Made by a program: the position numbers and the translations under genes. The notes under the pieces are model-generated. The model made no database searches. It saw only the letters and a program-made list of their open reading frames with translations, and was not told the origin of the DNA. A DNA stretch of 64,000 nucleotides, taken from contig JAZHRO010000013.1 of assembly GCA_037157565.1 (NCBI GenBank), positions 121,410,001 through 121,474,000 on the forward strand, read 5' to 3'. This document shows, in pieces, positions 1 to 10,004 of this stretch. Each line of letters opens with the position of its first letter. The stretch's first letter is position 1. This DNA comes from Thalassia testudinum (Eukaryota > Streptophyta > Magnoliopsida > Alismatales > Hydrocharitaceae).

Positions 1-3000
1 GACCGTTAGCCTGATGCGTGCTTTTATACTCAACTCAGTAATTAAGTTAATTTCACTTAATTAAGAGTACAAAAAGTTACTTAGATTAACTCGAAATTGT
101 GTCAATTGTGTAGTATAGGGTCGAATTAACTTAACATTTTAGAAATTTTTACTGGTTGAGTCCAGGTATAATAATTTTCCAAATTCACCAATTTTCTTTT
201 ATTTCTCTATAAGTTTAAGAGGTATAACTAAGTCGATTTTAAAAACATGAATTTTACCAAAATATTTAAACTATAAGAATATACAAAATTCCACATAAAA
301 AACATATTTACTCAAATGATCTACTTTATTAACAAGTAAACATGCTAGTTTTCCAATTTTATTTCAAAAGAAATTAAGGCAATAAAAATTATTCTATTAA
401 AACATGCCTTTTTACAATTAAAATAAATTCAAAAAGTAATTAAAATGATGCAAGAAAAGATTTTCTTCATTTATTTCTTCAGCCTCTCTCTTCTTCTCTC
501 TTTCTTTTATTTTCTTCTCTCTCTCGAGCTCTCTTTCTTACCTCTCTTCTGTTGTTCCTGCCTTCTTCTCTTCCTATCTCTTATTCTCTTTCCCTTAGTC
601 TTCTCCTGCCTTCTTCTCTTCATAACTGTTCTTTAACACTCAGCACCTGTTCTCCTCCTTTCCTTAGCCTTCAGCTTCAATGCTTAGCATTTTAATAATC
701 AACTTTTCTTTTCCTTAAGTCCTTCAGCTGAATCGGGTTTTTTTTTTACTTTTTAACCAAAAATGTTTTAATTTGCAGTGAGGTCCTTTCAAGGATACAC
801 AGCACCTTGAGATCAGGGTGGGACCAGACCCTACTCGGTCCTCGCCTAATCTCGATTAGGTTTGTTTTTGGTTCATTTCATATCGGTCCATAGTCTAGAG
901 CCAATTCAGCTCAACCTGGCCTCCCAGGCCTCTCGCCTTCCCAGGGCAAATTCTCTCACACCCACAAGGGTGCATACCCGCAGGCACACAAGCCCGCACA
1001 CACACATGCACATGCTTAGAATGTTCAAAATGCTCAGATCAGATCGGTAATTGGTGCGTCGAGCGCTGACGACTGGTAAGCCCATGTAACAAAATCATTT
1101 TATCCCCATGCGCACACTCAGAATCTGATGATGTAGGACTATCCTAACCCCTTCCAGACCAAATTTCAAATGATCATAACTTCCTACCCAGAGCTCCAAA
1201 TCGAGTGATTTAAAGCTTGTTAGAAAGCTCTAAGGTAGATTTATACAATTGTAGGGTCAATTTAAGGTTTTGAAGATGTTTTCCTTTTCAATTTGAAGAG
1301 TGACATCAGGGGTTCCTACGGGTTATCTTTCGCCTGGAAATAGTTTTAACTTCGCAGAGTCCTCAGATGGACTTATCTCTCTCATTTAAAGGTCTATATA
1401 GGTTCTACAATTTATTCCGCATCTGATAATGTGAATTCTAAGCTCTCAAGACCTTCAGAACTAGCAGAGAATCTCTACACTTCTCTGAAAGCTTCAGAGT
1501 TCAGATTTTCAAACTTAAATAGGTACAATAGACACTTAAGAATGTTTCTAATTGATTTAAACTAATTCTAAGGGTTATAATAGACTTAATTAGACATGAT
1601 TCAAATTCAAATTTCAAAAAAATGCTTCTCCTGTTAGTTTGGGTTCGAAAGTAACCCAAATTGACATGATTCAAATTCTCACTAAATAACTCATGTGAGC
1701 TCACTTTAATCACTTTAAAACCATCAAACAAGATCCCAGAAACAACTTACTCTCATCAATACCTCAATTTGAGCTCAGATCTCCATTAACAGACTCAGTT
1801 TGACTGTGGAGGCACAAAAAGTTGACTTTCTATTAAAAGCTTCTCCATAAGAAATTAAAGCCTCGAATAAAGTCTTCTCAACACCAGGAACTTATTCAGA
1901 TTTTCAGGTAGGTGTTCTAACCTTATTTCCTAGGGTTTCAGGCTCGCTGCCTGAGGTTCAAAATGTGTTTGTTCGATAGAGCATTAGGAAGGTTGTTACA
2001 GTATTCTGAGGGTTTAAACAGCTTCAGTGCATTGCACTGAAGCTTCTAGGTTTCTTCAATGTTTCTTAAATCTCTCCTAACAGACTTGTCCAACTCTGCT
2101 GGAGTTGGAGAAGATGAAGTTCATTCTTACAGCTCCAGTCATTAAAATCTCAATTTAACATCCTTAAAGCAATCAGTGATCCATTTAATATCATTCTGGA
2201 GCTTCTCAATAAATTCTAGAGGCTGAAACACAGATTTGGCTCGCCGGAGCTTCGGTGAGTTCAGAAAATATGAAAATTGTGCACAGACTATGAAATTATA
2301 CCAATTTTGTTCTAAAATGGTTCCTGAGGTTGCAAGGAACCTCAAGAACTCAATTAATTCCCATTTTGTTCTTTAGAATTAAGATATGATAGTGAATTCG
2401 TTTCTTTAAAAATTTGATTTGAAATAAGCTCAGGACTTATTTTAACACTCAATTGAGTGGTTAAAACAAATCAACAGATAGTAGCAGTCAGAATTATATA
2501 GTTAATTAATAGTTTGAACTGCTCTTAAGCCACCATGGATAGCGAGCTCAGGAGCTTAATTATATTTGGGCATTTAATTTATATGTGGTAATTATATGTA
2601 TTATAGTGTCGATTAAGGTCCATAAGTGGTGAATAGATGATGAACCCAATGGAGGTGGAATTAACTCGACTACTATCACCATGGATAGTGTCAGTAGTCG
2701 GTGGAGGTGAAATGTGAATTAGGTGATTAGGTGATCAATTATACGATTAAATGTGCTAGAAGTGATTGTGAGGGTCAAAGGAAGGTGAACAGTGAATTAA
2801 AAAGACAAGATTAAAGCTCTGGCGAGCTCAAGGAGCTCACCGGAGTCGGAGGAGATGAAACTAAAATCTAAAATTACTCTAATCTAACTACCTAAACTAC
2901 CTAACTAAGCTAGCCTACTCCTAATCCTACTCCTAATCTACTGTTACCTGGACGAAGGAGTCAATAGGGTTCCGCTGAAGTCTGATGGTGAAGGACAAAA

Positions 3001-4001
3001 TCAGAGGGTGAAAGAAAGATCTCCGGCGGGTGGATTTGAGGTGGAGCAAAGATTCCTTGGGTCAGCACTTGTGTCAGAGATGAAGAAGACCACGGCGGAT
3101 CTCCTCGGCTGATCAGAATGAATGAAGGAAGTCGGAAAGTGAAATGGGAAGTCACCGGAGTTTTGGATGAATAGCCTATCAAAGTCGGCTGTAGTGTTAG
3201 AAGAGGGAAGGGAGCCAACTTGAGTGAAATCTGAGGGGTTAGGGGGTATTTATAGTAGTTAGCGGTGAAGAGAATGGAGGGGTCTGGCCGAAGAAGGAGC
3301 TTGAGGAGCTTAACCTCCAGCGTCATCTTCGATGACGGTGAGGTTATCTCCCACTGAAAAATAGGATTTCCTATTAATCCAGACCGATAGATGAAGTGGA
3401 GGTGGTGAGCGCAAGCTACAAGAGCTTGGACAAAGAAGGTTTATGTCGGGAGGGCGGTGATCATGCGGTGCCGTGACTCTCCATTACCAGCCGTTCATTA
3501 GGCTGAAGAAGAAGAAGAAGGAAAGGGACTTAAATGAAATGAATCTTAAGGACCTATGTGAAAATTAAGGACCCGATTGTAATAAGTTTTAAGGACCAAA
3601 ATGTAAACTCAGGTTTTTAAGGTTTATTTTAACTTAGATCTTTTTCAACTTTTTATATATGTTAGTGACTAAGGTAAATATTATGTTTTCAACTTGAATT
3701 TACATTTTTGACCTTTTTAGGTTAATTTATTATATTAAGTAAAATTACTTAAGTTATTATATACTTAAGTTTACATTAAGTTTAAGTTACTTAACTTATT
3801 AATTAAGGGAATTATTAATAGGATTTCGAGTCCAATTATTATCTAGATTATTAATAATGTTAATTGAATGATAAAATGTCATTTTTAACTTATTTTGAAG
3901 TCCTTTACTATATATCCCTTATTCTATAATTAACCCTTTTAAATTCATAATCTTAGCTAATTAACTAGGAAGACTAGTTAATTAGGGGTAATTAGAGATC
4001 A
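1..4001 (-). mobile_element. E1: probable old Ty3/Gypsy-type LTR remnant
   Basis: No coding gene is supportable in this 4-kb stretch. On the minus strand a TATAAATA box lies at 3247-3254, preceded by AT-rich sequence (3.6-4.0 kb) and followed by pyrimidine-rich, leader-like sequence, as in large Gypsy LTRs. A diverged copy of the 0.8-1.3 kb part occurs at about 50.75-51.2 kb in the same orientation; shared signposts are 'gcgctga.gact' near 1060 and 50950 and 'tacaattg...gtcaattta' near 1245. The tract 461-622 is almost pure C/T. A 121-codon minus-strand frame at 2961-3326 has no family features and is probably chance. Neither LTR end was found, so the extent is a guess. Confidence 0.4.
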
Positions 4002-5088
4002 TGATGAGTGTCTCATCATAGCCTTATATCAGACATCCGTAGAGGAGCCCAGACATCTAATATGTAACCGTTTTGCCTCAACTGACCCAAAATCTCCTTT
4101 GAGAGATCTTATAGCCGTTACCCTTCTTGGGAATCCATCCCCGCAGTACAAATAGGTTTCCAAACGTCCAGACATAAGTGCCAGACGTCCTGTATGTCAT
4201 CTGATGGCCATACACTAGAACCCTGTTTAGGTCTGAATCAAGTCAGGAAGGATACCCAGCTAGAATCAGACGTCTGACTTTGTTCCCAGACGTCATAAAC
4301 AGGTTTTCCAGATGTCTAATGCCAGGACCAAATGTCTGATGACCCTGTCAAAATCATGGTTAATTCTGACTATGACCTGATTTGCCTTGGATTTGCACCC
4401 AACGGCTATGGAAGCCTTCCAAGGACTTCCAAAGCCTTCCTAGGCCCTCTATAAATAGAGGAGGATCCCTTGGCTTGCAAGATACACCAAGACACACCAA
4501 GCAACACACTTTCACATCAATTTATGTCTTTTAATCTTGAGAAGAAAGATCTAGCCCTCCAAGCCTAGTTCTACATCTAGAGAGCTTCATCTGAGTTGTG
4601 CACCCGCTCTCGCTCCACGTCTACGAGAGCGTCGTTGTACCAAAGCGTGGTTCACACACCCGCATTGTCACACCGACGCACTTCCACCAAAGGGAAGTTT
4701 CCTAACTCCTATAGAAGCTAGGTTTTAATATTTGTGGCTCTATAGGATTGTTGTACCTTTATTGTTCTTTGGTTTGAGTATTCACTTTGCGAATTCTCGT
4801 CTCCATCGAAAGACAAAATCCTCCTTGTGAAGAGAAGGGGTTGAGGAATGCTACCCTCGTACTTGTAGCATTGTTGTAATTGAGGTTGAACTACCCTCGT
4901 TTAAGTAGTTCGCATAGTGGATTTGATCGACTAGATCGATTGGGAAATCCTAACTCGAGAGGGTTAGGTGGTGGTTTTCACCCAGTTTGGGTTTCCACCT
5001 AAAAATAATTGTGTTGTGCGATTGCTTATTTTGTGAGATTGCTATCTATTTTTAATTTTACATTTTATATTACGTCACGCATATCTCA
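4002..5088 (+). mobile_element. J: Copia-type LTR (solo or truncated)
   Basis: The segment begins TGATGAGTGTCTCATCA and ends CATATCTCA, giving TG...CA ends. It has a clear TATA box (4450-4457) about 450 bp in, followed by a leader containing 'ttgttgtaatt' and 'gtggttttcacccagtttgg' style sequence typical of plant Copia LTRs of the SIRE/Angela kind. The U3 part carries several copies of a CAGACGTC-like motif (4029-4330). The flanks do not match (left gatca, right ccccc), so no target-site duplication supports a simple insertion; its right edge abuts the D reverse-transcriptase fragment. It could be a recombined LTR rather than an intact solo LTR. Confidence 0.55.
4450..4457 (+). promoter_or_regulatory. 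TATA box of Copia-type LTR J
   Basis: TATAAATA sits within ctctataaatagagg, the usual context of plant retrotransposon promoters. Transcription would start roughly 30 bp downstream. Confidence 0.6.
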
Positions 5089-5093
5089 CCCCC

Positions 5094-5599
5094 TCCAAGT
5101 AGGAAATTTCATTAACTTCTATACATCTCCTCAGGATCTTTGTGAGGTTATCAAGACAAGATGAAAAATTGTCTCCAAACATGGAGAAGTAGTCCATGAA
5201 CACTTCTACACAGTCCCCAATCATGTCTGAAAAGATGGCCATCATGCATCACTAAAAAGTAGCTGGTGTGTTGCAGAGGACGAATGGCGTCCGTTTAAAA
5301 GCGAATGTTCCGAAGGGGCACATAAAAGTCACCTTGTCTTAATCTTCCGGGTTGATCGCTACTTGATTGTACCCAAACTATCCATCTAGAAAGTAGAAGA
5401 AACTATGCCCAGCCAGCCATTCTAAAATCTGATCAATAAAGGGTAAAGGAAAATGATCCTTTTTGGTAGCTGAGTTTAGCTTCTTGTAATCAATGCAGAC
5501 CCGCCAAGAAGTCGTGGTGTGGGTCGGGATGGATTCGCCCAATTTACTTTTTTTCATAGTGAGTCTTGCCCTTTTGGGCACAATCTGAATGGGACTCAC
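5094..5599 (-). pseudogene. D: Athila-like reverse transcriptase fragment
   Basis: Minus-strand translation gives the start of a Ty3/Gypsy reverse transcriptase, beginning at the SPIQIVPK segment. The block WRVCIDYKKLN and the following HFPLPFIDQ are hallmarks of the RT fingers in Athila-type elements. Below position 5378 the frame is broken, but FLDG, CPFGTFAFKR, CNTPATF and an FMDYF-like remnant of the catalytic FxDD box remain readable. It stops abruptly near 5095, before the RT thumb, where Copia LTR J begins. Everything normally upstream in pol and all of gag is missing: the RT frame starts directly beside a primer-site/tRNA-like sequence. It cannot produce an active enzyme. Confidence 0.85.
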
Positions 5600-5642
5600 C
5601 TGTCATGCGGTGTCCCGGGTTCAATCCTCGGCAACGGTGCCA
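5597..5642 (+). other. tRNA-Asp(GUC) 3'-half copy serving as the D primer-binding site
   Basis: Read on the plus strand this is the 3' half of a plant tRNA-Asp: anticodon loop ctGTCat, variable region, T-arm GGGTTCAATCC, acceptor strand and terminal CCA (5640-5642). Against the canonical tRNA (from memory) about 40 of 47 aligned positions agree, and most changes are transitions. On the minus strand it lies 3 nt after the end of LTR D, exactly where the 18-nt primer-binding site belongs, but the match runs about 28 nt further, to the anticodon stem. The other end joins the RT frame at a short shared GGTG. It is not a tRNA gene: there is no 5' half in the proper place. Confidence 0.75.
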
Positions 5643-5645
5643 ATT

Positions 5646-7302
5646 TGTTCAGGGCATAGATCGCATAATAGATGAGTGCATTGTAGTATAGTGCGAAATA
5701 CGACTCAAGCAAATAAATTAACAGAACTGGTGAGTCCTGGTTGATCACAGGGAGGCAGAAAGCACTTTTGATTTCATGCGTTTATTCCAAATATAAGTAC
5801 CAAGTAATAGAAACAATCAATCACAATGTCCACATCACAAAGAGAGATTGAATTTGATATATGTGATAAAATGAAAACATGAATGTAAACAAACTACTAC
5901 TGTAACAGAATGAGGGCACCACGGGTGGTCCGTGGTGGCCTTCGGAGAGGTTGGGAAGAGCTGTAATGATATGCCAGGGTGGCCCAACAGACGCTTCAGA
6001 CGGAGATGCGGAGATAGATGCAAAGAAGATGGGAAGAAGAAGAAAGAAGAAGAAGCTATTGAATGGCCTTCACAGGGGACCCATAGGCCTCTTTTTATAG
6101 CTTTTGTGAAGGGCATTTAGGGCATTGGCATTAGAGCCCTAATTCCATGTAAAAGCTTCAGATTAATCAAATCCGTTGATCGGGAGATCAACGATCCTAA
6201 TTTAGCCTTCCAAATCCTTCTTCCATTCATGGTTTGATCTGGTGTTGACACGTGGCACACTGTGCGCCCTTGGATCTGCATCTGACGGCATCCACTCACC
6301 CACCGCTCGTCGTTGCCTCCGCACGCCTGTCACTCCCTGCTTAATCGTGCCTCATCTTCCTAAACCATCTCGACTATCCGATCTCTCAATTGGACGGCTT
6401 AAAGAGCATGCGCAGCACCCAGCCAACTCCTAAGGCGCACGTCATCACGCGCGTCTTCATCTGAAACTCCTACGTCCTCCACGCATCCACGCCTGATCCA
6501 CCCGATAAAGATCCTGCGGTTGAATTTCATCCGCGCACGGCTGACTCCCACATCGTGACTCAAACCCGCATCGCACGTTGGTTGTTAAGCGCGCTCTCTA
6601 CTGTGCTATGTGCACGGATTATTGTGGTTTCTATCTCATGTGCAGTTGCCCTCGACCGTTGGATGGAAATCCAACAATCGAGATCTCTCTCTAGCTTGAT
6701 GAAGCAGCTGGAGGTGAGTGACGTGAATGCATTGCGGCCATTGGATGACGATCCAAAGGCCCATGACTTTCCTTCCCAGATTGGGGTGTGGTGAGGGGTG
6801 GGTGCAATGGCGGATTAGGGTGTAGTGAGGGGTGGCTACGATGGCGCCATGTGGTGCCATCATGGCCGTCCATCTTCTTCTCCTTGTATTTGATGATGTA
6901 GGCCTCCTATTAAGTTGATTTTTGCACCATTGGACTGCGAACATTGATCCGGATCCATCCATGCAGTTAGGTTTGTCATCTAAGGTCTAGATGTTCTTCA
7001 ATTTGCCCCTTGGCTCCTACTTCTTCTGTGGACTCCCTAGGGTGCTACGGAAGTCTGATTAATGTGATCTTGGAAGCATTAGACTCCTGTCGTCATTCCA
7101 AATAGATCCATAAGGTTGGATCGATCATCTGCAACCCTAGATTCCTGCAATTATTAATACATCTCAAATAGCACTTTGTTATGTATAAAACATATAAATC
7201 ATCTGGGATGCAAAGTATGATGTGTACGCATGTAGAATGCCCATGTTAAGTTAGGTTCTACCTCAATTAGGCGAATTACAGCCTATGATTGCTGCGCAAT
7301 CA
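5646..7302 (-). mobile_element. D: LTR of a broken Athila-like element
   Basis: On the minus strand this runs from TGATTGCGCAGCAATCA (7302 downward) to GCCCTGAACA (5646) and is followed by the tRNA-Asp primer site and RT, so it is a 5' LTR. A TATA box CTATAAAAA lies at 6092-6100 (minus). The U3 half (6.25-7.15 kb) resembles the U3 of solo LTR B2 in the same orientation, sharing phrases around 'gatggcgccacatggcacc', which marks D and B as related. The 7302 boundary rests on the terminal inverted repeat and is less certain than the 5646 end. Small frames inside are not credible genes. Confidence 0.6.
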
Positions 7303-7868
7303 GTCCTTTCACCACCACTCGGGAAGTGGACCCCGCTACGACGTTGCCCTTCCCCGTTCTCCATCGTCCATCGTCGTTCTCCTTCATCCCACATCTCACC
7401 ACCTTCGTCCGGGTGCTTTGTCAACGCGGCTCGTCGTCAAAGCAGCCGTCGAGGAGGATAACTTCTCTTTACCTTCTTTTTACTACTTTCTAAAGTAGAT
7501 TTACTGCTTTCTAGTTGTAAGATTTCCTGCTTTCTACTGTAGTGGTTAGTTGTAATAGACATCATTCTGTGATTATGAAATCCATGTTTATTCTATCTCT
7601 ATTTTGTCTTTATTTGTAATATTCTCTCTCTTTTCTATTCAATATTATTCAAGTAGATAGCTAGTTTAGATTCAATTCGAGCAGTTAATCTGCTTTGTGA
7701 TAATAAAACAAACGTGATTTTTAATCAAACGTCTGCCTCCCTATGTTTGACCTGGAATTCCTTTTGAGTTTTGGTAAAATTTATCTATTGACGATTTTTC
7801 TCGCAAATCGCACTACAATGACAAGTTTTCCAAACTCAACCTTTTTACATAGAATCTCCACTTCAACA
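7303..7868 (+). mobile_element. B0: 3' half (R-U5) of a family B LTR
   Basis: Plus-strand similarity to the R-U5 part of solo LTR B1 (50.06-50.63 kb): 'gaagtgga.cc', 'tactttctaaagtagattta', 'tgaaatccatgtttattcta', a 'cctcc.tatgttTGACC' motif, 'gcactacaatgacaagttttcc' and the end ...cttcaaca at 7868. The U3 half is missing and is replaced by LTR D in opposite orientation. To the right, A2 LTR sequence resumes at 7869 with cttag. Confidence 0.6.
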
Positions 7869-8597
7869 CTTAGCTTGCTAGTTCTTTGCTAACATCTAAG
7901 CTAAGCTAAAGTAAGCTGGCTTTTGCTAAGATATGCTAAGGTGAGCTAGGTCTAAATTTGCCGGGGAGGACCTAGCTAGTTGAAGTAGCTATGGCAGCTT
8001 AGCTCAATAAAGTTGAGCTAAGTGGAGTCCCTTGGAGCTGGACTTGAGTTGGCCTAAGTTAGGATGAAGTCATCTTCAACTGGCTTGAGTTGAGTAGAGT
8101 TGGAGGTAGCTGGATCTGAGCTGAGGTGGACTCCAGTCAACTTAACTAAGCTAGCTAGAGCTCCCAGTGAACTGATGGGAGATGAGATGAGCTAGACTCA
8201 ACTAAGTTGAACTGGATCTGAGCTGACTTAAGCTAGGGTGAGCTAAGATGAGCTATCTTTAGCTACCATTCGGCTAAAATGAGCTGAATGGAGCTACGAT
8301 GAGCTAACCTTTGTTCAAGTGGGCTGGTATCCAGCTATGATGAGCTTGATTAGGCTAAGTCCCAGCTAGTTTGAGCTTATCCTTCACTAGTTACCTTCCT
8401 GAGTGCTAGGGTTCTGGGGATCTGATTACTTTTTAACCCTAACACTCAAACAAACACATCAAAAAGACAATAAAATGTGTAATGCATGCCTAACCTAATT
8501 ATGCCTAATGCAACCTAAAAATCCATTTGCGGAGTTAAAAGCCTAAGAGCTAAATCTATTTTAAGGCATAAAAATGATGATAAATTGGCATTTATCA
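7869..8597 (-). mobile_element. A2: truncated 3' LTR
   Basis: This minus-strand LTR starts at 8597 with TGATAAATGCCAATTTATCA and matches the first third of the A1 LTR, including the dense AGCT array. It breaks off at 7869 where B0 starts; the remainder is not in this window. Confidence 0.85.
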
Positions 8598-10004
8598 AAC
8601 CCCCATGCTTATCTTTTGCTAGTCTCTTAGCAAAACAAATTTTTACGAAATAAAAATTTTTGGGGAAATCTAATTTTTTCAACTTGAGGAGAAAGTGATT
8701 ACGTGACCATAGTTGATCCAAACACGGGAGGTACAGAATTTGTTAAAGATAAACATCGGGATTTATTTTCGGATCCAAAAATTAGATGAATCAGGATCAA
8801 TATATCCTCCAAAAAATTCACAGATTACCTCCTTGTTAATTCAAATTACTCAAAATTTTTTGTATTTAGGATTTTTCTCGCTCTTGAATCTGATTCGCAA
8901 CTTGCAATAACCTTTAAAACCTTATGTCTATGCTTGTGAAAAGCCAACATTTATAAGGCCATGTTTTTGGTTTAAAACCTTTTTTCTTTGTTTCCCCCAT
9001 GCTTATTCTTAGCTTAGTCTTACAACAGATGTATCGGGATCATCATTCCTATTACCAATCCTCGAGGAGGCTCTGGCGCCAGTTCTTCGAGATAGCACTA
9101 TCCATGACACCACCCAGGAGCTCACAACTCCAAAACGCAATGTGGTGTAAAGGGGCGCTCCAAGTAAAATCAAGCTCTTGCTTCAACACTATGGGTAGAG
9201 TAGCGTCCAAGACACTTGAGCTACAAAAATGCACTTTAATGCTACATCTAAAGATATGAAATATGTATATAGAGCAAGACTAAGGTGGTAACATGTTGAC
9301 ATCGCATCCTCAAAGGAGGCATTTTCCTCCTTCTTGGCGATGGGAACTCAAACCAATGATCTACTTCAAACTTTTACTAAGGCCAAACAAAGGGGCTTTC
9401 CTAAATTTCTACATGTTTCCTAAGGTGTTGGCTTGTGTGTGAATTTTGACACAAGAAATTTTGCACGAAATGCAAGTTTCTGAATCAGAAACTAAGCCAG
9501 ATACTTTCCATGTTACAAAAGAGGATCAAGTCATCTGAACTATCATGAGTTTAGGTGAAATTTTAAAGAAGGATATTTGATCTAGTCTAAAGGTAGACCC
9601 TGAAATTCAAATAATAAGATCCATATCCTTATCCATAGTTTGTTAAAGATAAAAATCCAATTGTACCGCAAAGTGAGTTTTCAACCTTAGTCTCAATTTT
9701 AAAATTTTCCTCAAAAAGTTTTCAACATTTTTATTTTTTGGGTATACAAGTAGAAAATAAAACAAGAAAATAGCAAAAGAAAAATGCATACTTTTTGGTT
9801 TTGAAAATCTTAAATTGATAGTCAAAATTTAAAAATAACCCCATGCTTATGATATGCAATGTCCTCATGCATTAGGAGGGAAAAGGGGTCACCTCTGTGA
9901 AAGGTAGTCGGGTTTAGGATGATCAAAACTTGGAAAAAGAAAGAGAAAAAGAAAGTAGGAAAAATGATGGGTTACCTCCTATCCAGTGCTATCTTTTACG
10001 CCAT
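8598..10004 (-). other. A2: 3' untranslated region with polypurine tract
   Basis: This corresponds to the A1 3'UTR (20,363-21,776). Recognisable modules on the minus strand are the post-stop hairpin near 9985, the ATGAGGACATTG...GCATGGGG motif at 9839-9868, the 3'UTR module at about 9010-9350, the TTTTGCTA/TAGCAAAA hairpin at 8614-8635 and the polypurine tract beside the LTR (8598-8606). A 60-codon open frame at 9052-9234 parallels one in A1, but most differences between the two change amino acids, so I do not treat it as a gene. Confidence 0.75.

Noticed and set aside
445..636. 63-codon hydrophobic frame resembling a small membrane protein
   Set aside because: It is a translation of a C/T-rich tract, which always gives Phe/Leu/Ser.
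2961..3326. 121-codon minus-strand frame
   Set aside because: It lies around a TATA box in a putative LTR and has no recognisable domain; likely chance.
5669..5697. Apparent tRNA-Asp 5' half next to the 3' half, suggesting a permuted tRNA gene
   Set aside because: The 'ttgtagtatagtg' similarity is short and read in reverse it is the 'gcactacaatg' phrase found near the U5 end of B0 at 7811, so it belongs to the LTR; no tRNA fold links the halves.
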